Below, piece by piece: positions 26,647 through 34,601 of a DNA stretch of 54,804 bases (the first letter of the stretch is position 1; every line of letters starts with the position of its first letter). Position numbers and translations under genes: made by a program. The stretch is from an uncultured Lachnospiraceae bacterium (GTDB lineage: Bacteria > Bacillota > Clostridia > Lachnospirales > Lachnospiraceae): positions 1 through 54,804 of the forward strand of contig CAMGZH010000017.1 of NCBI GenBank assembly GCA_946182825.1. Reading direction: 5' to 3'. The notes beneath the pieces are model-generated. The model was not told the origin of the DNA, ran no database searches, and saw nothing but the letters and a program-made list of their open reading frames with translations.

Positions 26647-29600
26647 ATGGAATCAACATATATTCGAAAGTTAACACCTGCTCAGAAAAAAAACTATTAC
26701 ATTGTGATGGTACTCTGTCTGGTCAGCGCAGTGATCATTACGGTCTGGGATCTCCGGAGGAACGGAGGGCTGTTACTGAATTTTGGATATGGTTATATTA
26801 CATTTTCGCAGCTGCCGGCATTTTTGTTGGGAAGTTTTATAGGCTATCTGCCGGTGATGCTGTATGCCCTGATGATCTTTGTCTATGCTATTACCCATGA
26901 TTTTGCTTTTGGGTATGTGACCTTTATCTATCTGCTGGCAGGGGTCATGGGCTATCGTTTCGTTAAAAAGCGCTACTATAAAAGACGAGCCGGGATCCTG
27001 GTTGCGATCCTTATTACGACCCTTGTTATGGGAAATGGCTGGTATCTTCTGGTGGGACTCGGTTCTCCCAGCGGAATTCGCAATTACACCCTGCTTACGG
27101 CCGGGCGTCTGGTGGTTTATGCTCTTCCACAGGCTCTGATGGGAGTCTTGTTCCCTGCGATTTTCTTCCGTCGTAGCAGCTACAAAGTGAAAATGCTCAG
27201 CTACAACGGAGTTTTTTACACAGATGAATATGAGCAGTTCCTAAAGGATCGGAAGGTTTTTAAAAGAGGCCTTAGCCAAAAGTTTGGGATCTTAAACGCC
27301 ATTGGTATCCTGGGCGTGGTTCTTACGGTCATCCTTCTTGGAATCGGATTGTATACCAATGCGGTAAACGGTTACTTTTCTGTTACCAAGCAACTGTTTC
27401 CGGATGAGTATATGCAGATGACGAAGAAGTGGACCAGTACGGAACACCGGTGGATTGGTTTTGTTTCTCAGCAGGATCAGAGCGGTCTTGGTTCTCTGAT
27501 CCGTGGGGAGGCTTTTTCCATTCAGGATACCGGGCTTTCCTTCATCATAAAGCTCATGATGATGATGATGAGCGTGGTGGTTCCTCTGATGAGCCTTGTG
27601 GATTATCTGATGAAACGGATCTTTCTTCAGCCGATCTATCACCTGACCGCTCTTCTGGAGGGATTTACGAAGACGACGGATGTGGATCGCAAGGATTACG
27701 TTGAGATGATGCAGAATGATCCGGATCCGGCACTGTTGTCCGAAGATGAGGTGGGGTCTTTGTATTCCACCATCATAGAAATGGCAAAGCAGCTGACGGT
27801 CTACATTGAACAGATGCAAAACGATCAAAAGCTACAGGTGGAGCTTGAGACGGCCCGTAAGGCAAGCCGTGCCAAGACGGAATTTTTGTCCAATGTCTCC
27901 CATGAGATCCGTACGCCTATCAATGCGATCCTGGGTATGGACGAGATGATCCTTCGGGAGACCAAGGAGAGTTTCACCACCCAGTATGCGCTGGATATTC
28001 AGGATTCCGGTAAGATCCTCCTGTCTCTGATCAACGGCCTTTTGGATTCCTCCAAGATCGAATCCGGCAAGCTGGAGATTCTGCCGGTGGAGTATGACCT
28101 GTCCTCCCTTGTGAATGATCTGGTGAATATGACCGCCGGCCGGGCAAGGGCGAAGGGGCTGGAACTGAAGGTGGATGTGGATCCGGAGATTCCTCTGATG
28201 CTCTATGGAGATGAGGTGCGGATCCGTCAGTGCGTCACCAATATTCTGACCAATGCCGTCAAGTATACGAATCAGGGTGGCATCACCATGACCTTCCGCC
28301 ACAGAAGGTTAAAGGATAAGCGCAACATTGTCCTGTCGGTTTCTGTGACCGACACCGGAGCTGGTATCCGGGAAGAGGATATGGACAAACTCTTTAAGCC
28401 TTTCGAGCGGATCGAAGAGAAGAAGAACCGGGATATTGAAGGAACCGGTCTTGGCATGACCATCGTGCAAAGCCTTCTGTTCCTTATGGGTTCACAGCTG
28501 AACGTACAGAGTGTCTATGGGGAGGGCTCCACCTTTTCCTTTGATCTGGTACAGAAGGTCATTGGCTGGGATCCTATCGGAGATTATACCAAGTCCTACG
28601 AGAAATCCCGCAACCGGGAGGATTATCATCAGCAGTTCGTTGCACCGGATGCAAAGGTTCTGGTGGTGGATGATGTTCCTATGAATCTGAAGGTGTTTGT
28701 GAACCTTCTTAAGAAGACAAAGATCCAGATCGATACGGCGGACAGCGGATTTAAAGCCATTGATCTGGTGAAAAAGACCCGGTACGATCTGATCTTTCTG
28801 GATCACCGCATGCCGGAAATGGATGGAGTGGAGACTTTACATGCTATGGGTAAGCTGGGGGATGCCAACCTGAGCCGGCGGCAGCCGGTGGTTGCATTGA
28901 CGGCGAATGCCGTTTCCGGCGCCCGGGATATGTATTTTAGCCAGGGATTTAACAACTATCTGAGTAAGCCCATTGATCCGGACAAGCTGGAGCAGTTGAT
29001 CCTCCACTATCTTCCGGACAACCTGATCCAGGAGAGCACGGAAAGCGGACAGGCGCGAGAGGACTCCAGAAAATGGAAGTCGTTGCCTGACATTGAGGGC
29101 ATCAATTATGAGCTTGCCCGTCAGTATGCTGACGATCCGGATACGCTGATCTCGACCTTCCGGGATTTTGCAGAGGCAATTCCGGAGAATTCTCAAAAGA
29201 TTGAAGACTTCTGGCGAGAAAAAGATTACAATAATTATACAATCCTTGTGCATGCCCTTAAGAGCTCTGCCCGTCTTATCGGTGCCCAGGAACTCTCAGA
29301 AGAAGCTAAGATTCTGGAGGAAAAGGGAGATGAAGGAGATGTGGATTATATCGATCAGGCGACGCCGGATCTTATCGATCATTACCGCAGATATGTGAAG
29401 CTGCTGGCTCCCTTTATCAGTGAGGGAGAAGAGAAGGATCTTGTGGAGATCCCGGAGGAACAGTTGGCGGATGCCTTAAAGCTTTTGGCTCGGTACAATG
29501 ATGCATTTGACTACGATGGAGCGGATTCCATTATGGATACCATGAAGGCTTTTTCTATGCCGCAGCCTTTGGCTAATCTCTGGAAGGATATCTGTAAAGC

Positions 29601-29679
29601 GGAGTCGGCCTTTGACCATGACCGGTTGGCGGAACTTTTGGAACAGGCTTTGCATGTGATCGAAGCCGGACAATCATAA
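26647..29679 (+). CDS. hybrid sensor histidine kinase with receiver and Hpt domains
   Basis: About 1010 residues. The N-terminal third has five to six membrane helices (residues about 17-170), then another at 215-240, a short extracellular loop and a helix near 300. The cytoplasmic part has HisKA with phospho-acceptor His in SNVSHEIRTPINAI (about 420), HATPase with NILTNAVKY and GTGLGM, a receiver domain with VLVVDDVPMN and phospho-Asp in FLDHRMPEMDG (about 715), and an Hpt domain with HALKSSARLIG (about 868). It is a complete intramolecular phosphorelay. The first ATG (26638) overlaps the rlmD stop; the ATG at 26647 fits the AAAGGA site better. Input signal unknown; the partner is probably the double-receiver protein that follows. 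Confidence 0.9.
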   Translation: MESTYIRKLTPAQKKNYYIVMVLCLVSAVIITVWDLRRNGGLLLNFGYGYITFSQLPAFLLGSFIGYLPVMLYALMIFVYAITHDFAFGYVTFIYLLAGVMGYRFVKKRYYKRRAGILVAILITTLVMGNGWYLLVGLGSPSGIRNYTLLTAGRLVVYALPQALMGVLFPAIFFRRSSYKVKMLSYNGVFYTDEYEQFLKDRKVFKRGLSQKFGILNAIGILGVVLTVILLGIGLYTNAVNGYFSVTKQLFPDEYMQMTKKWTSTEHRWIGFVSQQDQSGLGSLIRGEAFSIQDTGLSFIIKLMMMMMSVVVPLMSLVDYLMKRIFLQPIYHLTALLEGFTKTTDVDRKDYVEMMQNDPDPALLSEDEVGSLYSTIIEMAKQLTVYIEQMQNDQKLQVELETARKASRAKTEFLSNVSHEIRTPINAILGMDEMILRETKESFTTQYALDIQDSGKILLSLINGLLDSSKIESGKLEILPVEYDLSSLVNDLVNMTAGRARAKGLELKVDVDPEIPLMLYGDEVRIRQCVTNILTNAVKYTNQGGITMTFRHRRLKDKRNIVLSVSVTDTGAGIREEDMDKLFKPFERIEEKKNRDIEGTGLGMTIVQSLLFLMGSQLNVQSVYGEGSTFSFDLVQKVIGWDPIGDYTKSYEKSRNREDYHQQFVAPDAKVLVVDDVPMNLKVFVNLLKKTKIQIDTADSGFKAIDLVKKTRYDLIFLDHRMPEMDGVETLHAMGKLGDANLSRRQPVVALTANAVSGARDMYFSQGFNNYLSKPIDPDKLEQLILHYLPDNLIQESTESGQAREDSRKWKSLPDIEGINYELARQYADDPDTLISTFRDFAEAIPENSQKIEDFWREKDYNNYTILVHALKSSARLIGAQELSEEAKILEEKGDEGDVDYIDQATPDLIDHYRRYVKLLAPFISEGEEKDLVEIPEEQLADALKLLARYNDAFDYDGADSIMDTMKAFSMPQPLANLWKDICKAESAFDHDRLAELLEQALHVIEAGQS

Positions 29680-29716
29680 GGGTAGGATAATGGGCGATTT
29701 GTCTAAGTTTGTCCTC

Positions 29717-29744
29717 TTGCGTTATGGAGGAATTGTGATATACT
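29717..29744 (+). promoter_or_regulatory. promoter of the double-receiver gene
   Basis: TTGCGT (29717-29722) and TATACT (29739-29744) have a 16-bp spacer and an extended TGn before the -10. The receiver gene can thus be expressed apart from the kinase. Confidence 0.6.
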
Positions 29745-29778
29745 AAGCTGTGCTACATTGGTTTACAGAGGGAAAAAT

Positions 29779-30540
29779 ATGAGAAGCAAAAATCAAATTT
29801 TACTGATCGGAGATCCGAAGAGCTTTATGGTTCTTGCTATGAAGAATGAGCTGGATCAGCAATTCAGTGTGGTATCCTGTGAGGCAACACGGAAGGATGT
29901 CAGCATGTTGGGATCGGATGTTCCTACAACGATTCTCTATTATGTTGATGGACTGGCGAATGTTGATCTGTTGGAATATATCCGGGATGTGACATTGAAT
30001 GACGGTCGGGATTTCTTTATCTATATTGTTGGAGATCAGGACGGTATCGACAGTGTCTATAAGATTATTCCACAGGAGCAGATCAGTGGTTCTTTCCTTC
30101 GTCCGGTGAATGTGCGTGAGATGGTGGATCAGCTTTGGGCTGCAGATCATAAGAAGGAAGGCAGCGGAATCAAGAAGAAGATCCTTGTGGTGGATGATGA
30201 TCCGGTGATGCTTCGTGCCATTAAGAGTTGGCTGATGGAGTACTACCGTGTCTATGTGGTGAATTCCGCTATGAATGTCATTACCTTCCTTGCGAAGAAT
30301 TCGGTGGATCTGATTCTTCTGGATTACGAGATGCCGATTGTGGATGGACCTCAGCTTCTTAAGATGATTCGGTCTGAGGAGTCGACGAAGGATATTCCGG
30401 TTATGTTCTTGACAAGTAAGTCAGATAAGGAGCATGTGTTAACAGCAGCGAATCTTAAGCCGGAGGCGTATCTTCTCAAGACAATGCCTAAGAAGGATAT
30501 CTTAAACAACATTACAGAATTTTTCAAAAGAACATCATAA
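29779..30540 (+). CDS. double-receiver response regulator without output domain
   Basis: About 253 residues. The C-terminal half is a canonical receiver: KILVVDDDPVMLRAI acidic pair, phospho-Asp in ILLDYEMPIVDG, then MFLTSK with the conserved Thr/Ser and Lys. The N-terminal 120 residues look like a second, degenerate receiver (ILLIGDPKSF, ILYYVDG), in which the phospho-Asp position is lost. No DNA-binding or enzymatic domain follows. It probably works as a phosphate sink or protein-protein switch in the relay of the upstream hybrid kinase. The start at 29779 follows AGAGGG; upstream codons lie before any ribosome site. Confidence 0.83.
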   Translation: MRSKNQILLIGDPKSFMVLAMKNELDQQFSVVSCEATRKDVSMLGSDVPTTILYYVDGLANVDLLEYIRDVTLNDGRDFFIYIVGDQDGIDSVYKIIPQEQISGSFLRPVNVREMVDQLWAADHKKEGSGIKKKILVVDDDPVMLRAIKSWLMEYYRVYVVNSAMNVITFLAKNSVDLILLDYEMPIVDGPQLLKMIRSEESTKDIPVMFLTSKSDKEHVLTAANLKPEAYLLKTMPKKDILNNITEFFKRTS

Positions 30541-30557
30541 AGATATAGGTGGAAGCG

Positions 30558-30625
30558 ACCATGCACTTTTCTCCTTGTTTTTCTGGTTTGTAATCAGAGG
30601 CAGGGGAGGGGCATGGTTGTTTTTT
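30558..30625 (+). terminator. intrinsic terminator after the double-receiver gene
   Basis: ACCATGC (30558-30564) pairs with GCATGGT (30611-30617), with additional inner pairing between the CTCC and GGAG tracts. A T-run at 30620-30625 follows. It ends the uppP-to-receiver cluster. Confidence 0.75.
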
Positions 30626-30652
30626 CGTTCCTTCCTTTTTTGTTCTAAGCTA

Positions 30653-30680
30653 TTGATAACAGGGGGGAGTAAGATAAAAT
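30653..30680 (+). promoter_or_regulatory. promoter of the VanZ-like gene
   Basis: TTGATA (30653-30658) and TAAAAT (30675-30680) have a 16-bp spacer, about 40 bp upstream of the ATG. Confidence 0.6.
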
Positions 30681-30719
30681 ATAAGTAGTGGAGTTAATGT
30701 TATGTGATGGGAGGAGTAT

Positions 30720-31292
30720 ATGATCATTTTAGATTTTCATATAGTGACATTTTTGGTAGCATATCTTATAGTAATGCTACTTACGTTGGTTGTTCAAAAA
30801 AGACGGGAAAACAGACAGGGACTGGGTTATCTTTGCGTAAGGAATCTGTATCTACTACTGCTATTTAAGGTCACGATATTTCCAATCATGCTATTGCATC
30901 ATCAGGCGCGGGCTGCCTTTGCCGGAACAAAAGTAACGTACACACAGCTTGTGCCCTTTCATATTTTCGCCAATATGGAGTGTTCAAAATCCTGGTTACT
31001 TCAAACCATTGGAAATCTAATCCTGTTGTTTCCGCTTCCGATTTTACTTTATCTAAAGCCCCATAAGACCTACAGGCTTCGGTTTTTGCTTGTGAGTGGA
31101 ATTCTGGTAAGCTTGGGAATTGAAGTGGTGCAGCTGGGAATTGATCTGCTGACAGGTTATCCGAGTCATGTCTGTGATGTGGATGATCTGATATTGAACA
31201 GCATCGGTGTGATCCTGGCAACCCTTTTATGTAAGATGCTTCCTGCGAGGTCAGAAAGTAAGATGAACAGAGAGAAAGTGGTTTCAGAGTGA
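30720..31292 (+). CDS. VanZ-family membrane protein
   Basis: 190 residues with four to five membrane helices (for example IVTFLVAYLIVMLLTLVV and FLLVSGILVSLGIEVVQLGI). The VanZ-like pattern is visible: a QTIGNLILLFPLPILL block, then GIEVVQLG and a polar DVDDLILNSIGVILA segment before the last helix. VanZ proteins give low-level teicoplanin resistance in enterococci, but most members, including chromosomal clostridial ones, have no proven function. GGGAGGAG lies before the ATG. It is a single-gene unit with its own promoter and terminator. Confidence 0.85.
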   Translation: MIILDFHIVTFLVAYLIVMLLTLVVQKRRENRQGLGYLCVRNLYLLLLFKVTIFPIMLLHHQARAAFAGTKVTYTQLVPFHIFANMECSKSWLLQTIGNLILLFPLPILLYLKPHKTYRLRFLLVSGILVSLGIEVVQLGIDLLTGYPSHVCDVDDLILNSIGVILATLLCKMLPARSESKMNREKVVSE

Positions 31293-31330
31293 GTGCGATG
31301 TAATTGCAACAACAATTCGATAAGATAATG

Positions 31331-31363
31331 GGGACTGGTGCGAAGTGCGGGGTCCCTTTTTTT
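31331..31363 (+). terminator. intrinsic terminator of the VanZ-like gene
   Basis: GGGAC (31331-31335) pairs with GTCCC (31352-31356), followed by seven T. It lies inside the nominal start of the ABC ATPase remnant, which shows that the remnant has no native 5' end. Confidence 0.8.
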
Positions 31364-31369
31364 AATTCG

Positions 31370-31579
31370 AGAGCAGTGTTTGCCAGAGGGATCCTGGTGA
31401 ATCCTCCCCTTATTCTGGCGGATGAACCCACAGCCTCTTTGGATGAGGCCAATCGGGAGAAACTGGTTCAGTTGCTTTTTGAACATAACAAAGAATATAA
31501 TACAACTATCCTGATGGTGACCCATGATATGGAGATTGCAAATTATCATGACCGTTTGATTCGGCTGGAGAAGAAGTAG
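31370..31579 (+). pseudogene. 3' fragment of an ABC transporter ATPase (LolD/MacB-type)
   Basis: Only the last 70 residues of an ATPase are left. Homology begins at the residues after the signature (RAVFARGILVNPP) and includes Walker B with catalytic Glu (LILADEPTASLD) and the His switch (TTILMVTHDMEIA). The Walker A and LSGGQ motifs are missing, and the VanZ terminator occupies the place of the 5' part. The reading frame is intact but too short to bind ATP. No partner permease is next to it, so this is a deletion relic. Confidence 0.85.
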
Positions 31580-31659
31580 GCATTGCCTTTGTGTGCAAAT
31601 CTATGTGTGGCGTCAGATCAACGGATAAGTGAAGAAATGAAGAAGAGCAGAGGAGTTGC

Positions 31660-32409
31660 ATGGTGGGAAAGAGAATATATGAGATCATCGAAATAGCCGA
31701 TGAGAAGGATACCGTAAGCCGGATCTATGATGTGACCATGATGGTTGTTATTGTTGCAAGTTTGATTCCGGTGGCGGCAAAGAGTACCGCCGGTCTGTAC
31801 GGAATCCTTGATCTTGTGACGACAGGAATCTTTATTGTAGATTATATTTTACGGCTTCTAACAGCCGATCAGAAGCTTCGCCGTGGATGGAGCTCTTTTT
31901 TTCTATATCCCTTTACGCCTATGGCAATCGTGGATCTCTTAGCAATCTTACCCTCTGTTGTTGCCATCAGCGGAGCTCTTCGTACGCTGAAGGTGCTTCG
32001 GTTACTTCGCACCTTCCGTGTCTTTCGGGCATTTAAGGCCATCCGTCATTCCAGAAGTATATCCATTATTTTGCGGGTTTTTAAGAAACAAAAAGAGTTG
32101 TTGTTTGTGGTGGGGATTTTGGCTGTAGGTTATGTCCTGGTATCGGCTCTTGTGGTGGTCAGCATTGAGCCCCAGACCTTCCCAACATATTTTGATGCGG
32201 TCTACTGGGCAACGGTTTCACTGACAACGGTGGGATATGGGGATATCTATGCCGTTTCCACCGCCGGCAAGGTGATTACCATGATTTCTTCCATGTTTGG
32301 AATCGCCATTATCGCTCTTCCGGGCGGCATCATCACAGCTGGTTATATGGAGGAGATCAGAGAACAGAAGGATGGAAAAGACGAAGAAGCCTTGGAAAAA
32401 GAGGAATGA
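31660..32409 (+). CDS. voltage-gated-type potassium channel
   Basis: 249 residues with six helices. S1-S3 are followed by an S4 with regularly spaced Arg/Lys (residues about 108-126, LKVLRLLRTFRVFRAFK), then S5, the pore helix and the K+ filter TVGYGD (about 188-193) and S6. A short acidic cytoplasmic tail has no RCK domain. The architecture matches prokaryotic Kv channels such as KvAP. It would conduct K+ across the cytoplasmic membrane in response to voltage. GAGGAG lies before the ATG. No partner gene is obvious. Confidence 0.92.
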   Translation: MVGKRIYEIIEIADEKDTVSRIYDVTMMVVIVASLIPVAAKSTAGLYGILDLVTTGIFIVDYILRLLTADQKLRRGWSSFFLYPFTPMAIVDLLAILPSVVAISGALRTLKVLRLLRTFRVFRAFKAIRHSRSISIILRVFKKQKELLFVVGILAVGYVLVSALVVVSIEPQTFPTYFDAVYWATVSLTTVGYGDIYAVSTAGKVITMISSMFGIAIIALPGGIITAGYMEEIREQKDGKDEEALEKEE

Positions 32410-32477
32410 AAGAGTACCATGGCAGTATGCAGTTTTTGCATGGAACAAATAAAGGTATTGGTTAGGAGGGAGAGGCC

Positions 32478-32762
32478 ATGATCGATTTATTATTTGAGCA
32501 GATTAGAAAAGCAGCAGCAGAGGATTCTTTGTTTAAGGAGAATCTTCTTAAGGCATATGAGGGAGAGCATCGAATCATAGCATTCTGCAAGGTGTGCAAC
32601 GAAAAGGGCATCGAGATCTATCCTATGGATCTTGCGGATGCGGATGAGAGCATGTATGCAGCCATGCGAAGAAGTACCAATGGCGGAGGCGAGAATTCCC
32701 CGCATTTGAACTGGCAGGAGGAGGCCTTTGCCTCTCTGGTACGGGATATTGCAGGGGAATAA
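32478..32762 (+). CDS. small hypothetical protein, Nif11-like
   Basis: 94 residues, unrecognised with certainty. It is acidic, without membrane segment, and begins with a helix (LLFEQIRKAAAEDSLFKENL) followed by FCKVCNEKGIEI. The pattern, with a charged N-terminal helix and 'A...G' at about residue 40, resembles Nif11-type leader peptides. There is a GGG after residue 70, but no Cys/Ser-rich core follows it, so a RiPP precursor is only a possibility. AGGAGGGAGAGG lies upstream of the ATG. It faces dinB convergently; the stops are 21 bp apart. Confidence 0.6.
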   Translation: MIDLLFEQIRKAAAEDSLFKENLLKAYEGEHRIIAFCKVCNEKGIEIYPMDLADADESMYAAMRRSTNGGGENSPHLNWQEEAFASLVRDIAGE

Positions 32763-32783
32763 GGAAAAGAGTGCCGGTGGATT

Positions 32784-34169
32784 TCAGTTTTTTGTTTTCA
32801 GGCGGTCAAGATTGGATTGATCGCTACTCTTCTTCAATTCGCTGGCTCTTTTCAGGACAGATCTGCCGTATTTGTGCTCTAGAAGATTTCTCATGTCAGC
32901 CAGGGCTTGTGAACGCTGCTCTTGTCCAAGAGGAATCTCTGGTACATCTTTGGCAGTGTGGGAAACATCAGCCGGATCTTCAAGCAAATCAAACAGATTC
33001 ATCTGTCGATATTGACCATGATCAATTCCGCTGACACCGACACCCACCAGGCGGACGCCGAGACCTTTGGCAAAAAGTCCATGATTTCCAAAGAGCAGTT
33101 CATCTGCAATTCTTGTGACAGTATTGTAAAGTATTCCTGCATCCCGCGTGGAATCTGCAAGAGAAATCTGGCGACTGTGGCGATGGAAGTCGCTCGTTTT
33201 GACCTGGAAGGTGATGGTCTTGCCATAGACATCATCCTTGTGCAGTCGCCTTGCGACAGAATCGCACAAAGCAAGCAGGATGTCGGGCATACGCTCTTCG
33301 TAGTTGGATTCTGTAATGTCCTTTGCAACGGTTGTTTCGTTCGAGTAACTCTTGGCTTCGACGTGATCGGTTCTTACGACAGAAGAGGCAATTCCATTCG
33401 CCTTGTTCCAGATATAGGTTCCGGTCTTCTCTCCTAAAGCCTGTATCAGAATGTGGGGTGCGGTCCTGGCAGCTTCTCCGATGGTACGAATGCCAAGCCG
33501 GCGAAGCTGTTCGGTGGTAGCCTTGCCACAACCGTGGAGCTCACCCATAGGAAGAGGCCACATCTTATCAGGAATCTCTTCGGGAAAAAGGGTATGGATA
33601 CGATCGGGCTTCTCCATGTCGGAGGCCATCTTGGCCAGTAATTTATTGGAAGAGATGCCGACATTCACAGTAAAACCAAGGGTTTGCCGGATTTCATTCT
33701 TGATCGCCTCTGCAATGCAGTAAGGGTAGGGGGACTGTTCTGTGGAGAGGTGTTCGTAAATGGATTCGGTTCCGGTAAGGTCGAGATAGGCTTCATCAAT
33801 TGAAACCTGCTGTACCTTGGGTGCATAAGAGCGAAGAATCGTCATGACATTATGGGAGCACTCCCGATACCAGGCAAAATCAGCGGGAACCATAACAAGG
33901 TTCGGACATTTCTCAAGTGCTTTCATGACAGGTTCTCCGGTTATAATACCATAGCGCTTGGCAGGTATGGACTTGGCAGTTACAACACCACGCCGGCTAT
34001 CCTTGCGTCCTCCTACGATGGAAGGAATCTTGCGAAGGTCAACAGAGGAGGGATCATCCTGTAATTGTCTGACGGCACTCCAGGAAAGGAAGGCAGAATT
34101 TACATCCACATGGAAGATAAGGGTCTCGCCGTGGTGGCAGGTGTGACCGCCGAATGTTCCTATATACAT
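32784..34169 (-). CDS. dinB: DNA polymerase IV (Y-family)
   Basis: 461 residues. Error-prone translesion DNA polymerase acting at stalled forks. The metal-binding Asp is in IFHVDVNSAFLSW (about 22) and the catalytic pair in SIDEAYLDLTG (about 118). The little finger domain starts near 270 and the tail carries a QMNLFDLL-like beta-clamp motif (about 393). The N-terminus has HVDVNSAF instead of the usual DMDAFFASVE. AGGAGG is 7 nt before the ATG. The promoter overlaps an SOS-box-like palindrome, so LexA control is likely. Confidence 0.92.
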   Translation of the reverse strand: MYIGTFGGHTCHHGETLIFHVDVNSAFLSWSAVRQLQDDPSSVDLRKIPSIVGGRKDSRRGVVTAKSIPAKRYGIITGEPVMKALEKCPNLVMVPADFAWYRECSHNVMTILRSYAPKVQQVSIDEAYLDLTGTESIYEHLSTEQSPYPYCIAEAIKNEIRQTLGFTVNVGISSNKLLAKMASDMEKPDRIHTLFPEEIPDKMWPLPMGELHGCGKATTEQLRRLGIRTIGEAARTAPHILIQALGEKTGTYIWNKANGIASSVVRTDHVEAKSYSNETTVAKDITESNYEERMPDILLALCDSVARRLHKDDVYGKTITFQVKTSDFHRHSRQISLADSTRDAGILYNTVTRIADELLFGNHGLFAKGLGVRLVGVGVSGIDHGQYRQMNLFDLLEDPADVSHTAKDVPEIPLGQEQRSQALADMRNLLEHKYGRSVLKRASELKKSSDQSNLDRLKTKN

Positions 34170-34192
34170 GTATAGCCTCCTTTCATTAATAC

Positions 34193-34204
34193 AAACATTT
34201 GTTT
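34193..34204. promoter_or_regulatory. SOS-box-like operator in front of dinB
   Basis: AAACATTTGTTT is symmetrical and differs from the Gram-positive LexA core GAACNNNNGTTC by one symmetrical change on each side. It sits directly downstream of the dinB -10 box, where a bound repressor would block transcription start. LexA binding is inferred. Confidence 0.6.
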
Positions 34205-34205
34205 T

Positions 34206-34234
34206 ATTATATAACGGGAAATGTATTATGGCAA
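34206..34234 (-). promoter_or_regulatory. dinB promoter
   Basis: On the minus strand TTGCCA (34234-34229) and TATAAT (34211-34206) have a 17-bp spacer. A good sigma-A promoter whose start region overlaps the SOS-box-like palindrome. Confidence 0.8.
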
Positions 34235-34262
34235 GTCAAAGGCAAAGGTGAGAGAATAGTGC

Positions 34263-34291
34263 TTTACAATTTCTGTAACCTGCGATACAAT
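34263..34291 (+). promoter_or_regulatory. promoter of the T-box/thrS transcript
   Basis: TTTACA (34263-34268) and TACAAT (34286-34291) are 17 bp apart. Transcription would begin near 34298, just before the T-box leader. Confidence 0.75.
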
Positions 34292-34309
34292 AGGAGCGAA
34301 TTTTATATA

Positions 34310-34547
34310 AATCGTTGAAGAGAACAGTAGCATAGTGGGCGGTCCCAGAGAGGGATACAGTTGCTGGAAGTATCCTGTCAGGAAGCTATGTGAACACCAT
34401 CTCGGAGAGGCCCTTAATCGGGCACGGTGATTCCGTTATCATCAGGAATAAGTGGTCGGATGACTCCGGCAAGCTAGGGTGGAACCGCGCTGAATTATTA
34501 TGATTCTTCGTCCCTTGCATCACAACAGTGGTGCAGGGGATTTTTTT
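34310..34547 (+). promoter_or_regulatory. T-box leader (threonine-responsive) of thrS
   Basis: The invariant T-box AGGGTGGAACCGCG is at 34476-34489. Stem I lies near 34310-34420, and the specifier is probably ACC at 34396-34398 after GAAC, a Thr codon. The terminator is 34512-34523 paired with 34528-34539 (12 bp), then TTTTTTT to 34547. Uncharged tRNA-Thr would pair with the T-box and specifier and allow readthrough into thrS. The reading of the specifier is inference; the T-box itself is certain. Confidence 0.93.
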
Positions 34548-34601
34548 ATCTTCTGCACCGTTAACAGGTTCAGCCCGTATCGGGCGAGAAAGGAAGTTAC
34601 A

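Noticed and set aside
27556-27570. (ATG)5 run in the kinase gene as a phase-variable microsatellite
   Set aside because: Triplet repeats do not shift the frame, and five Met inside a membrane helix is explained by composition.
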